Of a stretch of 64,000 bases of DNA, positions 35,238 to 45,140 are shown piece by piece. The stretch comes from Simmondsia chinensis. Its lineage: Eukaryota; Streptophyta; Magnoliopsida; Caryophyllales; Simmondsiaceae. A program made the translations under genes and the position numbers. The notes under the pieces are model-generated. The model saw only the letters and a list, made by a program, of their open reading frames with translations, made no database searches and was not told the origin of the DNA. The stretch is taken from assembly GCA_018398585.1 (NCBI GenBank), contig JAGTTD010000008.1, positions 11,172,501-11,236,500 on the forward strand, in the 5' to 3' direction. Position 1 is the first letter of the stretch. Each line of letters begins with the position of its first letter.

Positions 35238-35787
35238 CTATAGCCTTGAGATGCTTAACACAGATGTAGATGATGCAGCTTGAAAAATGCCATCAGGAGG
35301 TTTGCCATTGTAATACCACAACAACCACACTCCAGTGCAACCCAAGAACACTATTTTGCAGCTAAGGAGCACTGAAGGCCAAGAGTATTGCAGCAGTAAC
35401 CCAAAAAAAACAAAAAAACAAAAAAATAGCACATAGCTCTCATTGCTCTCTACATATTAGAGTTGGCTTTGGATTTCAAGAGCATCACAATTTCCTTGGC
35501 TCTGACTTCCTTTCCCTCCAAATCAGGTTGCTTTTCATGTTTATTCACTACCACCCATGTCGCTTGCCAAGGTATCATAGAATTGCTCAAGAGCCACTTG
35601 AGAAACCAAGCTTTCAGATTTTCTTGAGTGACCATTTCTTTAAGCATCATCAATGGTAGTTCCTCAGCTTCACATTGAATTGGAGTGGTATTTGCTGCAA
35701 CTAACCCTCTATGTGCTGCTACTACCAAGACTTCAAGTGGAGTGAGAGGTGAAATTATTTGATCCTCACTGATTTCATTAGATTCAG
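35238..35787 (-). pseudogene. Downstream coding remnants of element C
   Basis: 35450-35791 reads SEDQIISPLTPLEVLVVAAH and ENLKAWFLKWLLSNSMIPW; 35238-35432 includes VWLLWYYNGKPPDGIFQAA, a further K-P-P-D module. Frames differ from the main frame, so a shift lies near 35788. The K-P-P-D module is the reason to think the coding region once extended this far. Confidence 0.45.
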
Positions 35788-37053
35788 TCATGAGAAACTG
35801 CTCAACTTTATTCGCTGCGAGATAAGATCGGGTTCTCTTGTTTTGCCCTTAATCAAAGTACTTGCTCCTCTCAATTCATGTTCTTGTCCAAGAAGTTCAG
35901 GGGGTCTTACATAAACTTGGACTTTAGGAGGATGCCCCATACTATTAACTTGAAGAACACAAGCATCTAACTCTTCTCTGCTACAGACTCTTTCCATGGT
36001 GAACTACTGCGCAACTTTATCAGTTTGGAATGCTCTAGACCTCGTACTTAGCTTCAGACCACGTACATCTAACTGCTTGTAAGAAGTCTGATTAGTAATT
36101 GTAGCTCTTACACCCTCCAGAACTTCAGCACACATTGGAGTGATCACAACTTGAGTCTTTAATGAGTTTGTTGGCACCAGATCTGTATTAGCCATTTTTT
36201 CTGATGTATTTGAGTGCACTGTAGTGAGGTTACCTTGATTTCTTGATGGATTTACATCTTTTCTTAGTGTATCCTTCTGTCCAGGATCAAAAGGCCTCAA
36301 CAGAGCCTGCCATTGGACCTGATTTTTCAATTCTCCTAGCTGTATAGATTGTCCTGCAAGAGCAATAACCTGCTGCCCCACTGAATTTGGTTTCCCTGTA
36401 GCAAGACCAACCGGATCCCTTGCTGAAAACTTCATTCTCTTTGCCTTATTTAACATCTTATTGATCCAAGAACATGCTCCCAATCTATCAATTGACCCCA
36501 ACCCCAACTTGGGATGTCTCAATTTCAAGTTCTTAAGCATGAAAAACTTGTCAAGAACCATCTTATTGGACTTGAGAAAAAGAAAATCAGGGGGCCTTAC
36601 ATAGTAGACCCAAATTGGCTTTTCCTTTGCACTTAATCTCTGACTTGAATAACACTTCTTGTGATTTAAGTGCACTACCAATTTGATCTCAACTCCTTGT
36701 TGAAATATAAATTTCACACAGAACTTCCTAATGCTCATGACTTCAATGTACACTTGCAATTCCTTGGCTGCAACATTTAATGGCTCTAACACTTGCAATA
36801 ACTCACTTTCATTCTGAATTAGTGCTGCCATTGCAGGGTTGAGCTTCTCAAACTTCTAAAATTCCGCTATACTAAGCTTATTCTGAGTCCCCAAGCATGG
36901 TGTGATGTTTACTTCTTGCCTTACAGCTACAGCACCCAATTCCCAATGGAATCCAACACTGTCAGTTGCATTCTGCTCCTTCCTCTGTAGCATTTGCTTA
37001 AGGTTCCCTTGGTTTCTCATAGCTTGGTCTTGCAAGTGCTCTAGCCTCTTAAT
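35788..37053 (-). pseudogene. Element C long frame, K/R-P-P module part
   Basis: This continues the frame of the RRM-like part; three in-frame stops separate the pieces (near 37051, 36857 and 36001), and all three are TAG. Modules in order: VEIKLVVHLNHKKCYSSQRL with VYYVRPPDFLFLKSN; a basic stretch MLNKAKRMKFSARDPVG; a segment of glutamine and asparagine; and VQVYVRPPELLGQEHELRG. The module pair matches element B in order and spacing. I do not recognise the family. No enzyme residues are seen. Confidence 0.6.
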
Positions 37054-37593
37054 CTACTGCGAATTAATCTCTGTTGCATCAATTTCACCACTCTCTATTA
37101 CATCATTTACTTGTAGTGATGAAGGATCAAACACGAGTGGTTCTACTGCCATATCAAACACTGCTTCTTCCTCCACCGTGTCTTGATATTCCAGGACAAG
37201 TTGCTGCTGTACCAATTTAACTTGGTCCCATGAATGCAATGTTGCCTTATTCATATGATGTGCTACACTACTAGTTGCTTTGTGCTCAATTTCTTGCTCC
37301 ATTCTCTTGAAGTAGTTAATGTCCAAAACACAACGACCATCATATGTGTTTCTCCCATGCAATGAGTTCACAGCTGAGTTGGCACTCCTTCTCGTATAAT
37401 AGCTAATGTGAGCCGTAACCTCAATGAGGGAAGATGCGATCACCTCAATACTTTCAAGAGGACCATATGGCCAAAACACTTGATAGAGAGTACCCTCGTC
37501 TATATCATAAAGTGGCTTCCAGATTTTAACTAATAGTCTAGCATCATTAGAAGATTTATCTTGAACCAAAACTGAATTGAGCCATTTTGGCAT
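37054..37593 (-). CDS. PTB-like RNA-recognition motif protein of element C (N-terminal part)
   Basis: A 179-codon open frame starting MPKWLNSVLVQDKSSN. Residues ~19-100 look like an RNA-recognition motif: LLVKIW (RNP2-like), TLYQVFWPYGPLESIEVIA, AHISYYTRRSANSAV (RNP1-like position, weak) and NSLHGRNTYDGRCVLDINYF. The G-R-N-x-Y-D-G-x-C-x-L-D-I text is characteristic of RRMs in plant polypyrimidine-tract-binding protein homologues. An acidic tail follows (VEEEAVFDMAVEPLVFD). It may bind the element's RNA in place of a gag. The frame continues past a TAG into the K/R-P-P modules. RRM call fairly firm; role inferred. Confidence 0.6.
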   Translation of the reverse strand: MPKWLNSVLVQDKSSNDARLLVKIWKPLYDIDEGTLYQVFWPYGPLESIEVIASSLIEVTAHISYYTRRSANSAVNSLHGRNTYDGRCVLDINYFKRMEQEIEHKATSSVAHHMNKATLHSWDQVKLVQQQLVLEYQDTVEEEAVFDMAVEPLVFDPSSLQVNDVIESGEIDATEINSQ

Positions 37594-38368
37594 GCCTTAT
37601 TGTAACATTTTGGATACAACCTCTGATTCAAGGTGACTTCTAGCAATTTTTGACACTACTTCCACCACAGAATGCCAAAATTGAACAAAATTCAGCTAAA
37701 CTTAGGGCAACAACAGCAAGAATGAACTACCAACTCGATTCCAGGTTAATGGTTGGGTTTCGCTCTAACAAATGCAATTTCCAACTTATGCAAACTAGAG
37801 AATAGAAAAACTATCATGACTTCGATGTTTAAACACTAGTTTACTTGTAAATTCAGCACCAACCCGTAGAACAACAAATGATCGAACCAAACCTGACAAT
37901 CAGAATCAGTTACCGTCGCAGCAATGTCTGAGAATCTAGGTAGTTTACACGAATTCTTTATCCAACGCAAGTCGAAGCAACACTATCAAGTTGTGAGCCC
38001 AAGTCTTGATCGAAAACAGCTTCAGCTGGATTGAAAGTCTTTGCACCGGACCAGTTGAGTTCAACAGGATTTCAAGCACTGATGATCTGTTGTAGATGCT
38101 AACTTCGCAGGCTTGATTCAATACAAGTTCAACCCGATCTACACAATCTGAACTAAACTTGATCAAATTGATCCGGTGGTAAGAATTGAGCTTTGAGCAG
38201 TTAAAACTGAGCTAAAGTTAGCACCAAAGCTTGACACAATACAAACTCAATTTATTTGAAATAGATTCAACTAAATAAAATGCAAAGTATCTGAAGTCCT
38301 TGCACCGTAACAACAAACCAGTTCTGAATTTTCTGGATTAAGAGCTTGATTTGGAATTAAATCAAGGT
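37594..38368 (-). other. 5' leader of element C
   Basis: Leader between primer site and first start codon; about 770 bp with no supported frame (37945-38166 on the minus strand has no recognisable content). Confidence 0.45.
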
Positions 38369-38380
38369 CTCTGATACCAA
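38369..38380 (-). other. Primer binding site of element C, initiator tRNA-Met
   Basis: Minus-strand TTGGTATCAGAG next to the 5' LTR matches the complement of initiator tRNA-Met (TGGTATCAGAG). Confidence 0.9.
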
Positions 38381-38381
38381 T

Positions 38382-38650
38382 TCTTATGACCGAGATCAAC
38401 TCAAGTCATAACTAGGGATAGTAGAATTTGAGATGAGGAAGAAGGGAAGGCGATGAGAATTACGAGAATATCTAAAGAGGTTCTAGATGAAAGGGAGAAA
38501 AGGATTAGTTTGATTTCATTCCTTGATAATCCTCATTACAAGCTAAGTACCATATTTATACTAAATGAGCATAGCTAAAACAATCAAAGAGCAAATACAC
38601 TACATTAAGGTTCACTATGATCTATATAAGAATCCACCATGGCCATGACA
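38382..38650 (-). repeat. 5' LTR of element C
   Basis: 269 bp, nearly the same as the partner LTR; the primer-side end reads TCTTATGACC where the partner reads TGTTATGACC. Confidence 0.88.
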
Positions 38651-40537
38651 ATGGGATCTACAAGTTTAAATGACATGGTAATTCCTGTGATATATGTTTT
38701 GTCTACCCATGAAACTGTTCCATCATTGACATGCTCATCGCCATTGGATTAGCATGACGTATTCGTCATCCCTGGCTTTAGAAAGCTGAGGTGTTCTAAC
38801 CATCTTGACTTCATTCAGGTATGACACACCAACCTTACACCTTCACGCATAGGATTAACAAATATGTCCGTAGAAGATATTCAAGGGTTTATACATACAA
38901 AAATGATATGGATACTCTATTAAATCAACCCTTGGAGGGTCTATTTGTATTAAGTGTGTGCTTTACATAATTATGAAACAAGTACATTAGATTCTTCCTG
39001 CCTAATCCTGTTAGTTTGACACTCAAACAAATATGAAGATATGCACATCAAATCTAAATATCCTCCATGAGTACTATGTTGCACTCACTCTTGAATAACA
39101 TTGTTAAGATACTTGACTATTCTTAACCCCATAGTTCTTCATAAGGATAATATGATTTTGCTACTTTTAATAAGTCGCCACAAACACTTGTTGAAGTGAA
39201 GGAATAGAACGCTTTGCATGCTCTTGTCCCATAATGCCTTAAGAGGCTCAGATTCCTTTAAACATCCTACACAAATCAAAACTACTCCATTCAAATAAAT
39301 AAAGAGGTAAAATGTTCTACAACGATCCCTAATTGGCTAAATGCCCTGTTATGGTGAATGATGCAATAAACACCCCACTACAATCAATGCTAGGCTATAC
39401 ACCATTCTAAGGCTCATGATGGGTTACAAGCCTAGCTACGAGTCGCAATGATTTAGATGCCCTATTAAGTAAGTTTCAGACACTCCGTTACATGTCCTGC
39501 TTAGGTCATAAGCTCTATTAACTTCGAGTATAGTTCAAAACACACATGAATGAGAAATTTGAAGGTCCAAAAAGAATGCTAATACCTCCATCGCTTGGGC
39601 AAACATTGTGTAATAACAAGCTAAGGTTAAAGACCAACGTGTAATATACTCTATGGCTGAACTTAGAATTATCGAAGTTCACCCACAGGGTAGAGGGAAT
39701 ATATGTTTATAGTGTACGGGGTAGCATGCTTGGTGAGTAATTTATATAGCTAATAGTTGTATAAATTGGCTAGTTATTAAAGGATTAAAGGTACACACCT
39801 ATTTTAAGCTGCTCGTCTGGTAGTCATTCACCCGGTACCTACATGCCCGACACTTATGGCCCTAGTACTATGAATATAATAAATAAGAAATAAATATGTA
39901 AAACTTAGGTAACAATAGACTAAACTTAAATTAGAAAATCGGACTCCAAATATACTGAATAAACAAGCCGCACCAACTATTGCCACGTGTCTTCAAAGGA
40001 CACATGACCACGTTTGCCCAAAAAATAGTGGAGGTCATCTTAAACCGCAAATAGAGAGAATTCATCCAGAGGAGGCAACTTACATGCCTCACATCTACTT
40101 CCTTTTTTGCGATTTCTTCTCTGGAGCTTGCCTTTAGGCTAAGTATTCTACACATATTTTGTCTATTCATTACCTGCCTTTATTAACATTTTATGGTATC
40201 AATGCTAATTTGAGCATCGAAGGGGTCCCTCGTAGGTTACCCCATGGGCCCTTCGAATTGTTTGTTTGATCTTGCATGAAATATCAAGCCGGGCGTTTAG
40301 CTAGGGCTTAAGTTTAACTTCATCCTTGCAAATCCCACCTCATATAGATCTCCCAAATGATGTATAAGCACACACTAACCCCAAACATCATACACAGATA
40401 GTTACTCAAATCAAACTACATTCCTTCACTTAAACTACTATGTCTTGGTCCCCTTACAGAAAGCCCATTCACCGGCGCACTAGTGAACTATCTATTGGTC
40501 ACAACTAGAAGAGACAGACTATCAAATATCTTGTCAT
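38651..40537. other. Spacer without recognisable gene
   Basis: AT-rich, frames short. The text 'cattggattagcatgacg' and 'ccctggctttag' near 38740 echoes the short repeats left of element C (34597-34690), so C was inserted within that same repeat region. Nothing else is recognised. Confidence 0.4.
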
Positions 40538-40542
40538 GTTGG

Positions 40543-40967
40543 TGTTATGATTATAATAGGATATGCCTAGTAGTATTTGGTATTAGATAATCTTCTACTA
40601 GTATAAGTGAGATAAGTCTTGAATAAGTCATGTATTAGCTGTTTAGTTGCTAAGGTCAAGATAGTGTTACGGTTTGGCCAAGATTGGCGGGCTTTGGTTG
40701 GGTAAGTCGGTTAGTTAGTTGTCTTAGTGCATTGTATTAGCTCTTAGTATAAGTAGTAGTTCATCTCTTGTAATCTTCATAATGTCGATGATAATGACTT
40801 GATTCTTTTTCTTGTTCTTCCAAGTTTTCTCAAGCTACTGTCTCAATTCTTAACTTCTCTTCTCAACCTTTACTTCTCATCTTGTTATCTCCTCTTGATC
40901 TCATTTCTTTAGTGTGATTTACTATAAAAACCCTAGGTTATGACTCATATTAGCTTGAATCATAACA
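40543..40967 (+). mobile_element. Solo LTR with perfect target duplication
   Basis: 425 bp opening TGTTATGATTATAATAGG and ending TTGAATCATAACA, flanked by gttgg on both sides (40538-40542, 40968-40972). It has the family features: TG...CA, a tataagtag box near 40749, a pyrimidine-rich second half. Start and end match the LTR of element A, so it is a recombined relative. Confidence 0.9.
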
Positions 40968-41306
40968 GTTGGCCTTCCAGTCTTGGTAACAGCAGTATCT
41001 AAGTACTTAGGGAATCCCTTTTAAATACGAATGTCCAGTTCTTTTATAAAAGAGACAAAACGATTTTGACTCGTATTTTATTTTACCCATTATTGGCTCC
41101 TAATTCTTGAGACTGATGTTCACACTAAGTGGACTCTTCCCTTTGTTCTCATGACACCTTTTCTAAAATTACACTTTCAATAGTGTAGACATTGAGCAAT
41201 CTTTATTAATTATGTATCCAGCCTAAACTGATTTAAAGACCTTGATAGATAAGTCAGGATCATATCCGGTTGAGATTAGCTATCTGTATTCGCATCAAGT
41301 ATACCA

Positions 41307-41348
41307 ACAACAACAACAGTCCCAGTGCCTCGCGGCTCCCGCAAAAAG
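41307..41348 (-). mobile_element. 42-bp tail of a 5'-truncated LINE (RTE-like)
   Basis: The segment acaacaacaacagtcccagt plus 22 further bases lies between perfect 19-bp copies of attcgcatcaagtatacca (41288-41306, 41349-41367). Reversed, it ends in a TTG repeat, as plant RTE-type LINEs do. Such long direct repeats are the mark of target-primed insertion. Assignment to RTE rests on the tail only. Confidence 0.6.
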
Positions 41349-41422
41349 ATTCGCATCAAGTATACCAGTTTAATTAAATAAACCATCATCATATGACAAG
41401 CTTTTGAACTGCACTTTGTTAA

Positions 41423-42837
41423 TGATGCTTAATGTTTGCTTAGCAAGTGCACTAAGCAGTATTAAGTAATACAGAAGTGAGTAGAGTGTCGTCCCACGAG
41501 GAGTGTTTATTGAATAAGTACCTAAATTAGTAGTTTCAGAACTATTTGAAAGATTGAAATTTGTGGTTTTTGATATGAAAATGACTAAATATGGTTGTTG
41601 AATTTTTGAAAAGTTTTCTGATTTAATGAAATCCAAGGCATCTAATTTCACCTAGTTGCATTAATATGCCTTTTCGTTCTTGATATTCACGTTGTTATTA
41701 CATGTTGATGGTAGAAAACCCTAATTTATTAAATATTCTCTTTCGAGCAACATTTAGCATACTCTTTTACATATTAACTTATCAATCACTTGAATGAATT
41801 TAAATAAGAAAAGAGTTTCAAAGATTCGTGCTTTTCACTTAAGACCATACAAATCGCGTTAATTAATCTCTATCGCTCGATTTGTGGTGTTTATTACTTT
41901 AGCAATCATCATAGATCTCCACTCCAACTCATTATGAATCATTATAGGTTTTGAATGGTGATCAAGCAATCATAGAGAACAATAATAATCCCTCAAACAA
42001 CGCAATAGACAAACTTTGAATACTTTGAATTAGAAAAGAACGTAAATCACAACTTAGGCTACATCTCAGCCTTGAAAAGACGAAATTAGTTCGTGGTAGA
42101 CATAGTACAAAGCAAAACTAAAACAAAATCCATGAACTTAAACAAGGAAAGCATAGAAAAGAACTTGAAATTGGAAAATTACAAAACAAACTTTTTCTTT
42201 CCACACCCTTCCTCTTATATCCAAATTTCTACCTATGTTTCTATTTTGTATTTTGTTTTGAATGACGAATGGATCCTAAACAGTCCCCCAATACTCCTAT
42301 ATATAGTATTTGAGGTTAGAATAACATGAAATAAAAAATGTATACAAGTTCTTTTCTATTTGCTTACTTTGATGCCCATTCTTATAAATTGCTACAACTT
42401 GAAATTTTTTTCATTTTTCTCCACTTGCACCACCAAAAATCAGTCCCTTGCATCTGGTTGAACTTGTTATTGGATTGTTTAAGTGGTTCTTTAATTTCAT
42501 TTGCTCAAATTGCTGCCCAAATTTGCAAGTTGTGACAAGTTGTTTGTGATCTTGTTCTTCCATTGATAAATTGTGTAAACTTAATGTATTTTACCAATTT
42601 TTTTTTCCTTTGGTTTGTTGCATGTTGCATTTACTTGTTGATGTTGATGTAGAACCTAGAAAGAATTAGCATAAATGAATGTGTTTGCAAGGAAATAACC
42701 ATAAGAGCAAAAAAGAGCAAAAGCGAGGAATAGTGATAAAAATTTGGTGAAAAATGGATAGTAAATGGACCTAATTTGGTGAATCTTGATGAAAACTTTG
42801 GTGAAAAATGGACCTTTATATTAAATTGCATTTATCA
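41423..42837 (-). repeat. 3' LTR of the second Athila
   Basis: 1415 bp, plus-strand start TGATGCTTAATGTTTGC, end GCATTTATCA. On the minus strand the tract tttaagtttggaggtattt precedes it (42838-42856). Confidence 0.85.
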
Positions 42838-44320
42838 AAATACCTCCAAACTTAAATCTTGCTCTTCTTCGAGCAAGGCTAAACACGAAATTGCAAGATC
42901 TCATGCTTTTTATAAATTTTAGCATAATTCAAAGAAAGTGTACTTCTATTAGAAAAGAATGACCAAGGTTCAAAGCTGAAGGTTCGGAAGGAAAAACAAT
43001 TTTTTAAGGAAAAATCCATCAATCGCCCAGGTAAATGAATTCAAAAGATTGGCAAAGCAAATTAAGTTTTATCCGTTCTTTCTAATCTCAAGACATTCAA
43101 ACCGAATAGATGACAAAAATCAAGCCATTCATAACAAGATTTTTCCAGGCATGCCCAAGACTAAAACTTGTTCACAGAATTTTCTATTCCACTTTTTTTC
43201 TTTCATATTTTTTTGTAACGAGGAACTTGTTTTCCCCGGCCAATTCCGGCACATTAGTATATCTTCAGCAAGAATCGAACTCCTGACCCCTAGGTGATGA
43301 CCGCATAGGTAAGAGACGCCACCAACTGAGATGCCTTAAAGATGACCTCATTCGAACTCCTAATCCCTAGGTGATGACCGCATGGATAAGAGGCGCCACC
43401 AACTAAAATGCTCTCATGATGGGCTTGAGCTTAGAATTTGTAGTGATTCATAATGAGTATATTTTCAGCGAGAATCGAACACCTGACCCATGGGCGACGA
43501 TTGCATTGGTTGGAGACGCCTCCAACCAAGACGCCCTCTTTTTTTTTTATTTTAGTTAGACTTAGGCAGAATTCTTCAAAATCTGTTATCCAAATGATAA
43601 TCATAATGCAACCTATTCAAATTTGAGCATCTTTTAATTAGAAGAAAAGGTAAAATAGCCATGCTAATGAATGAACTCAAATACCATGGGTTTATTGTGA
43701 AAGTGCCTAAAAATAGATCATGCATTGCGATTAGAATATAAAGACAATTGATTCTTAGGTTATTCAAGTCCAATCAAAATAAACGAGCTAAGAAAAGTAC
43801 AAAAATTACCAAAAAATCATAATGATAAGATCTTAAAATAATTTTAAATTGGCTCAAAATGTGCTATAAAATTTAAACTGACTATTGATCTAAACTGTAG
43901 AAGACATAAAATCTTTAGTTCGCCCACACTATCTGCATCCCCATACAAAGGCTCCAAACTCTGGAAGTAACTAAAGCCAGCTCTAAAAGATACAATAAGA
44001 CTAGACAAGAAAACTTTGTGGAAACTTTTGTTCAAAATTTTAAGAAAATTGTCTCTCCCACCCCCAAACTTAAAGTTAACATTGTCGTTTATGTGTAAAG
44101 AACAAAGCAGTAGGTGAGAGATACTTCCCAGATTTAAGGATTGCTCCTTGATGGTAAATGTTGGAATCATGTTTAACCTCAAAATTTGTTTGAAAAACAT
44201 GTTTGAACAAAATGTGCAAAAACATGAGAAAATGATAAATAAAAGGAAATTAGAAGAAAAGAAGTAGGAAAATGAAACTTGGGTTGCCTCTCAAGAAGCG
44301 CTTAAGTTATAGTAGTTAGC
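42838..44320 (-). other. 3' untranslated region of the second Athila
   Basis: Corresponds to 5025-6506 of the first Athila: the block tctcccacccccaaactta (44052-44070) is the reverse of aagtttgggggtgggaga. Native segment ~6040-6125 of the first copy is replaced by the tRNA-like cluster at 43250-43535. No coding sequence. Confidence 0.7.
43250..43535 (-). repeat. Three tandem tRNA-like (SINE-head) units
   Basis: Read on the minus strand, each unit has a box A-like tctcagttggtggcgtc and ~45 bp later a box B-like ggagttcgattcttgc. The units lie at about 43258-43336, 43350-43412 and 43457-43533 and differ by several substitutions. The outer two also share 'tatact' after box B. This looks like the promoter head of a tRNA-derived SINE, repeated three times; poly(T) (43541-43550) follows on the plus strand. 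Confidence 0.6.
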
Positions 44321-45140
44321 TTGACTTTCAATGATGTTCTATCTCGGATCCTTTAACAAAATGGATATTTCCCCATCGACCTTTAGTGTCAATTTTCTCT
44401 CATGGCCCTTTTCCATGTCATTTTTTTGTACGACCACCTCCACCTTCCCCAGCTATGAAATCCCTAATTTTAAGTTGCCCCTCCTTGGGTTTTCTTCTTA
44501 TAATTTTGGCGCCTTTCTTAGCTAAATCATCCATGGCTCTCAAGGCCTCCGACTTAGATGGACGAATTTGATCTTCAATTTGAAAACAAGTGTCATTCTC
44601 TTATGAAAGTTTCATGTGCTTAAAAACATCGAAGGTCATTTGCTCATCTTCTATCCTTATGGATTAGTTTTCATTACTGTGTGTCTTTTAAGGCCCTTCC
44701 TGTAGCAAGGAAGGGCAGGCCTAAAACAAGAGGTATTTCTTTATCCTCCTTTATGTTAAGCACTAAAAAATCAGCTATAAAGATGAACTTGTCTATTTTC
44801 ACGATATTCTCTACCACTCCTCGTGGATACTTGATGGACCTTTCCGCCAATTCGAGTGATACCATGGTGGGCATTACCTCCCCTAGACCAAGTTTCCTGA
44901 AAATAGAGAATGGCATTAAATTAATACTTGCACCTAAATCTCATAGGACAATGTCAAATGTGTAGGTGCCAAGGGTGCAAGGTATTGAAAAACTCCTAGG
45001 ATCTTGGAGTTCAGGTGGATGCTTCTTTTGCAGTATGGCACTGCATTCTTCATCTAGTGCCAAGGTCTCAAACTTTTCCAGTTTTCTCTTGTTGGACTGC
45101 ATTTCTTTCAAGAATTTTCCTTTTTTTGGCATTTTCCCAA
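44321..45140 (-). pseudogene. Athila protease joined to the tail of pol
   Basis: 44941-45132: KFETLALDEECSAIL, DPRSFSIPCTLGTYTFDIVL; then, after one stop, DLGASINLMPFSIFRKLG (active site D-L-G-A-S), and 44674-44916: AERSIKYPRGVVENIVKIDK, LVLGLPFLATGRALKDTQ. This is the Athila aspartic protease. Downstream, through stops, MTFDVFKHMKLS and DQIRPSKSEALRAMDDLAKK can be read, then the frame runs directly into the 3' end of pol. RT, RNase H and integrase are missing. Confidence 0.8.

Larger units (their letters stand above)
34777..38650 (-). mobile_element. Element C: non-autonomous LTR retrotransposon with an RRM-like gene
   Basis: A complete 3.9-kb element: LTRs 34777-35046 and 38382-38650, perfect target duplication atggg (34772-34776, 38651-38655), polypurine tract next to the left LTR and tRNA-Met primer site next to the right LTR. 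It encodes, on the minus strand, one long decayed frame (37593-35788) and no protease, RT or integrase, so it needs helper enzymes. Ends and primer site resemble those of the chromovirus at 22593-27813. Confidence 0.92.

Noticed and set aside
43250..43535. Functional tRNA genes
   Set aside because: Box A/B-like text is present but I could not form a cloverleaf with proper acceptor pairing; better described as SINE-like heads.
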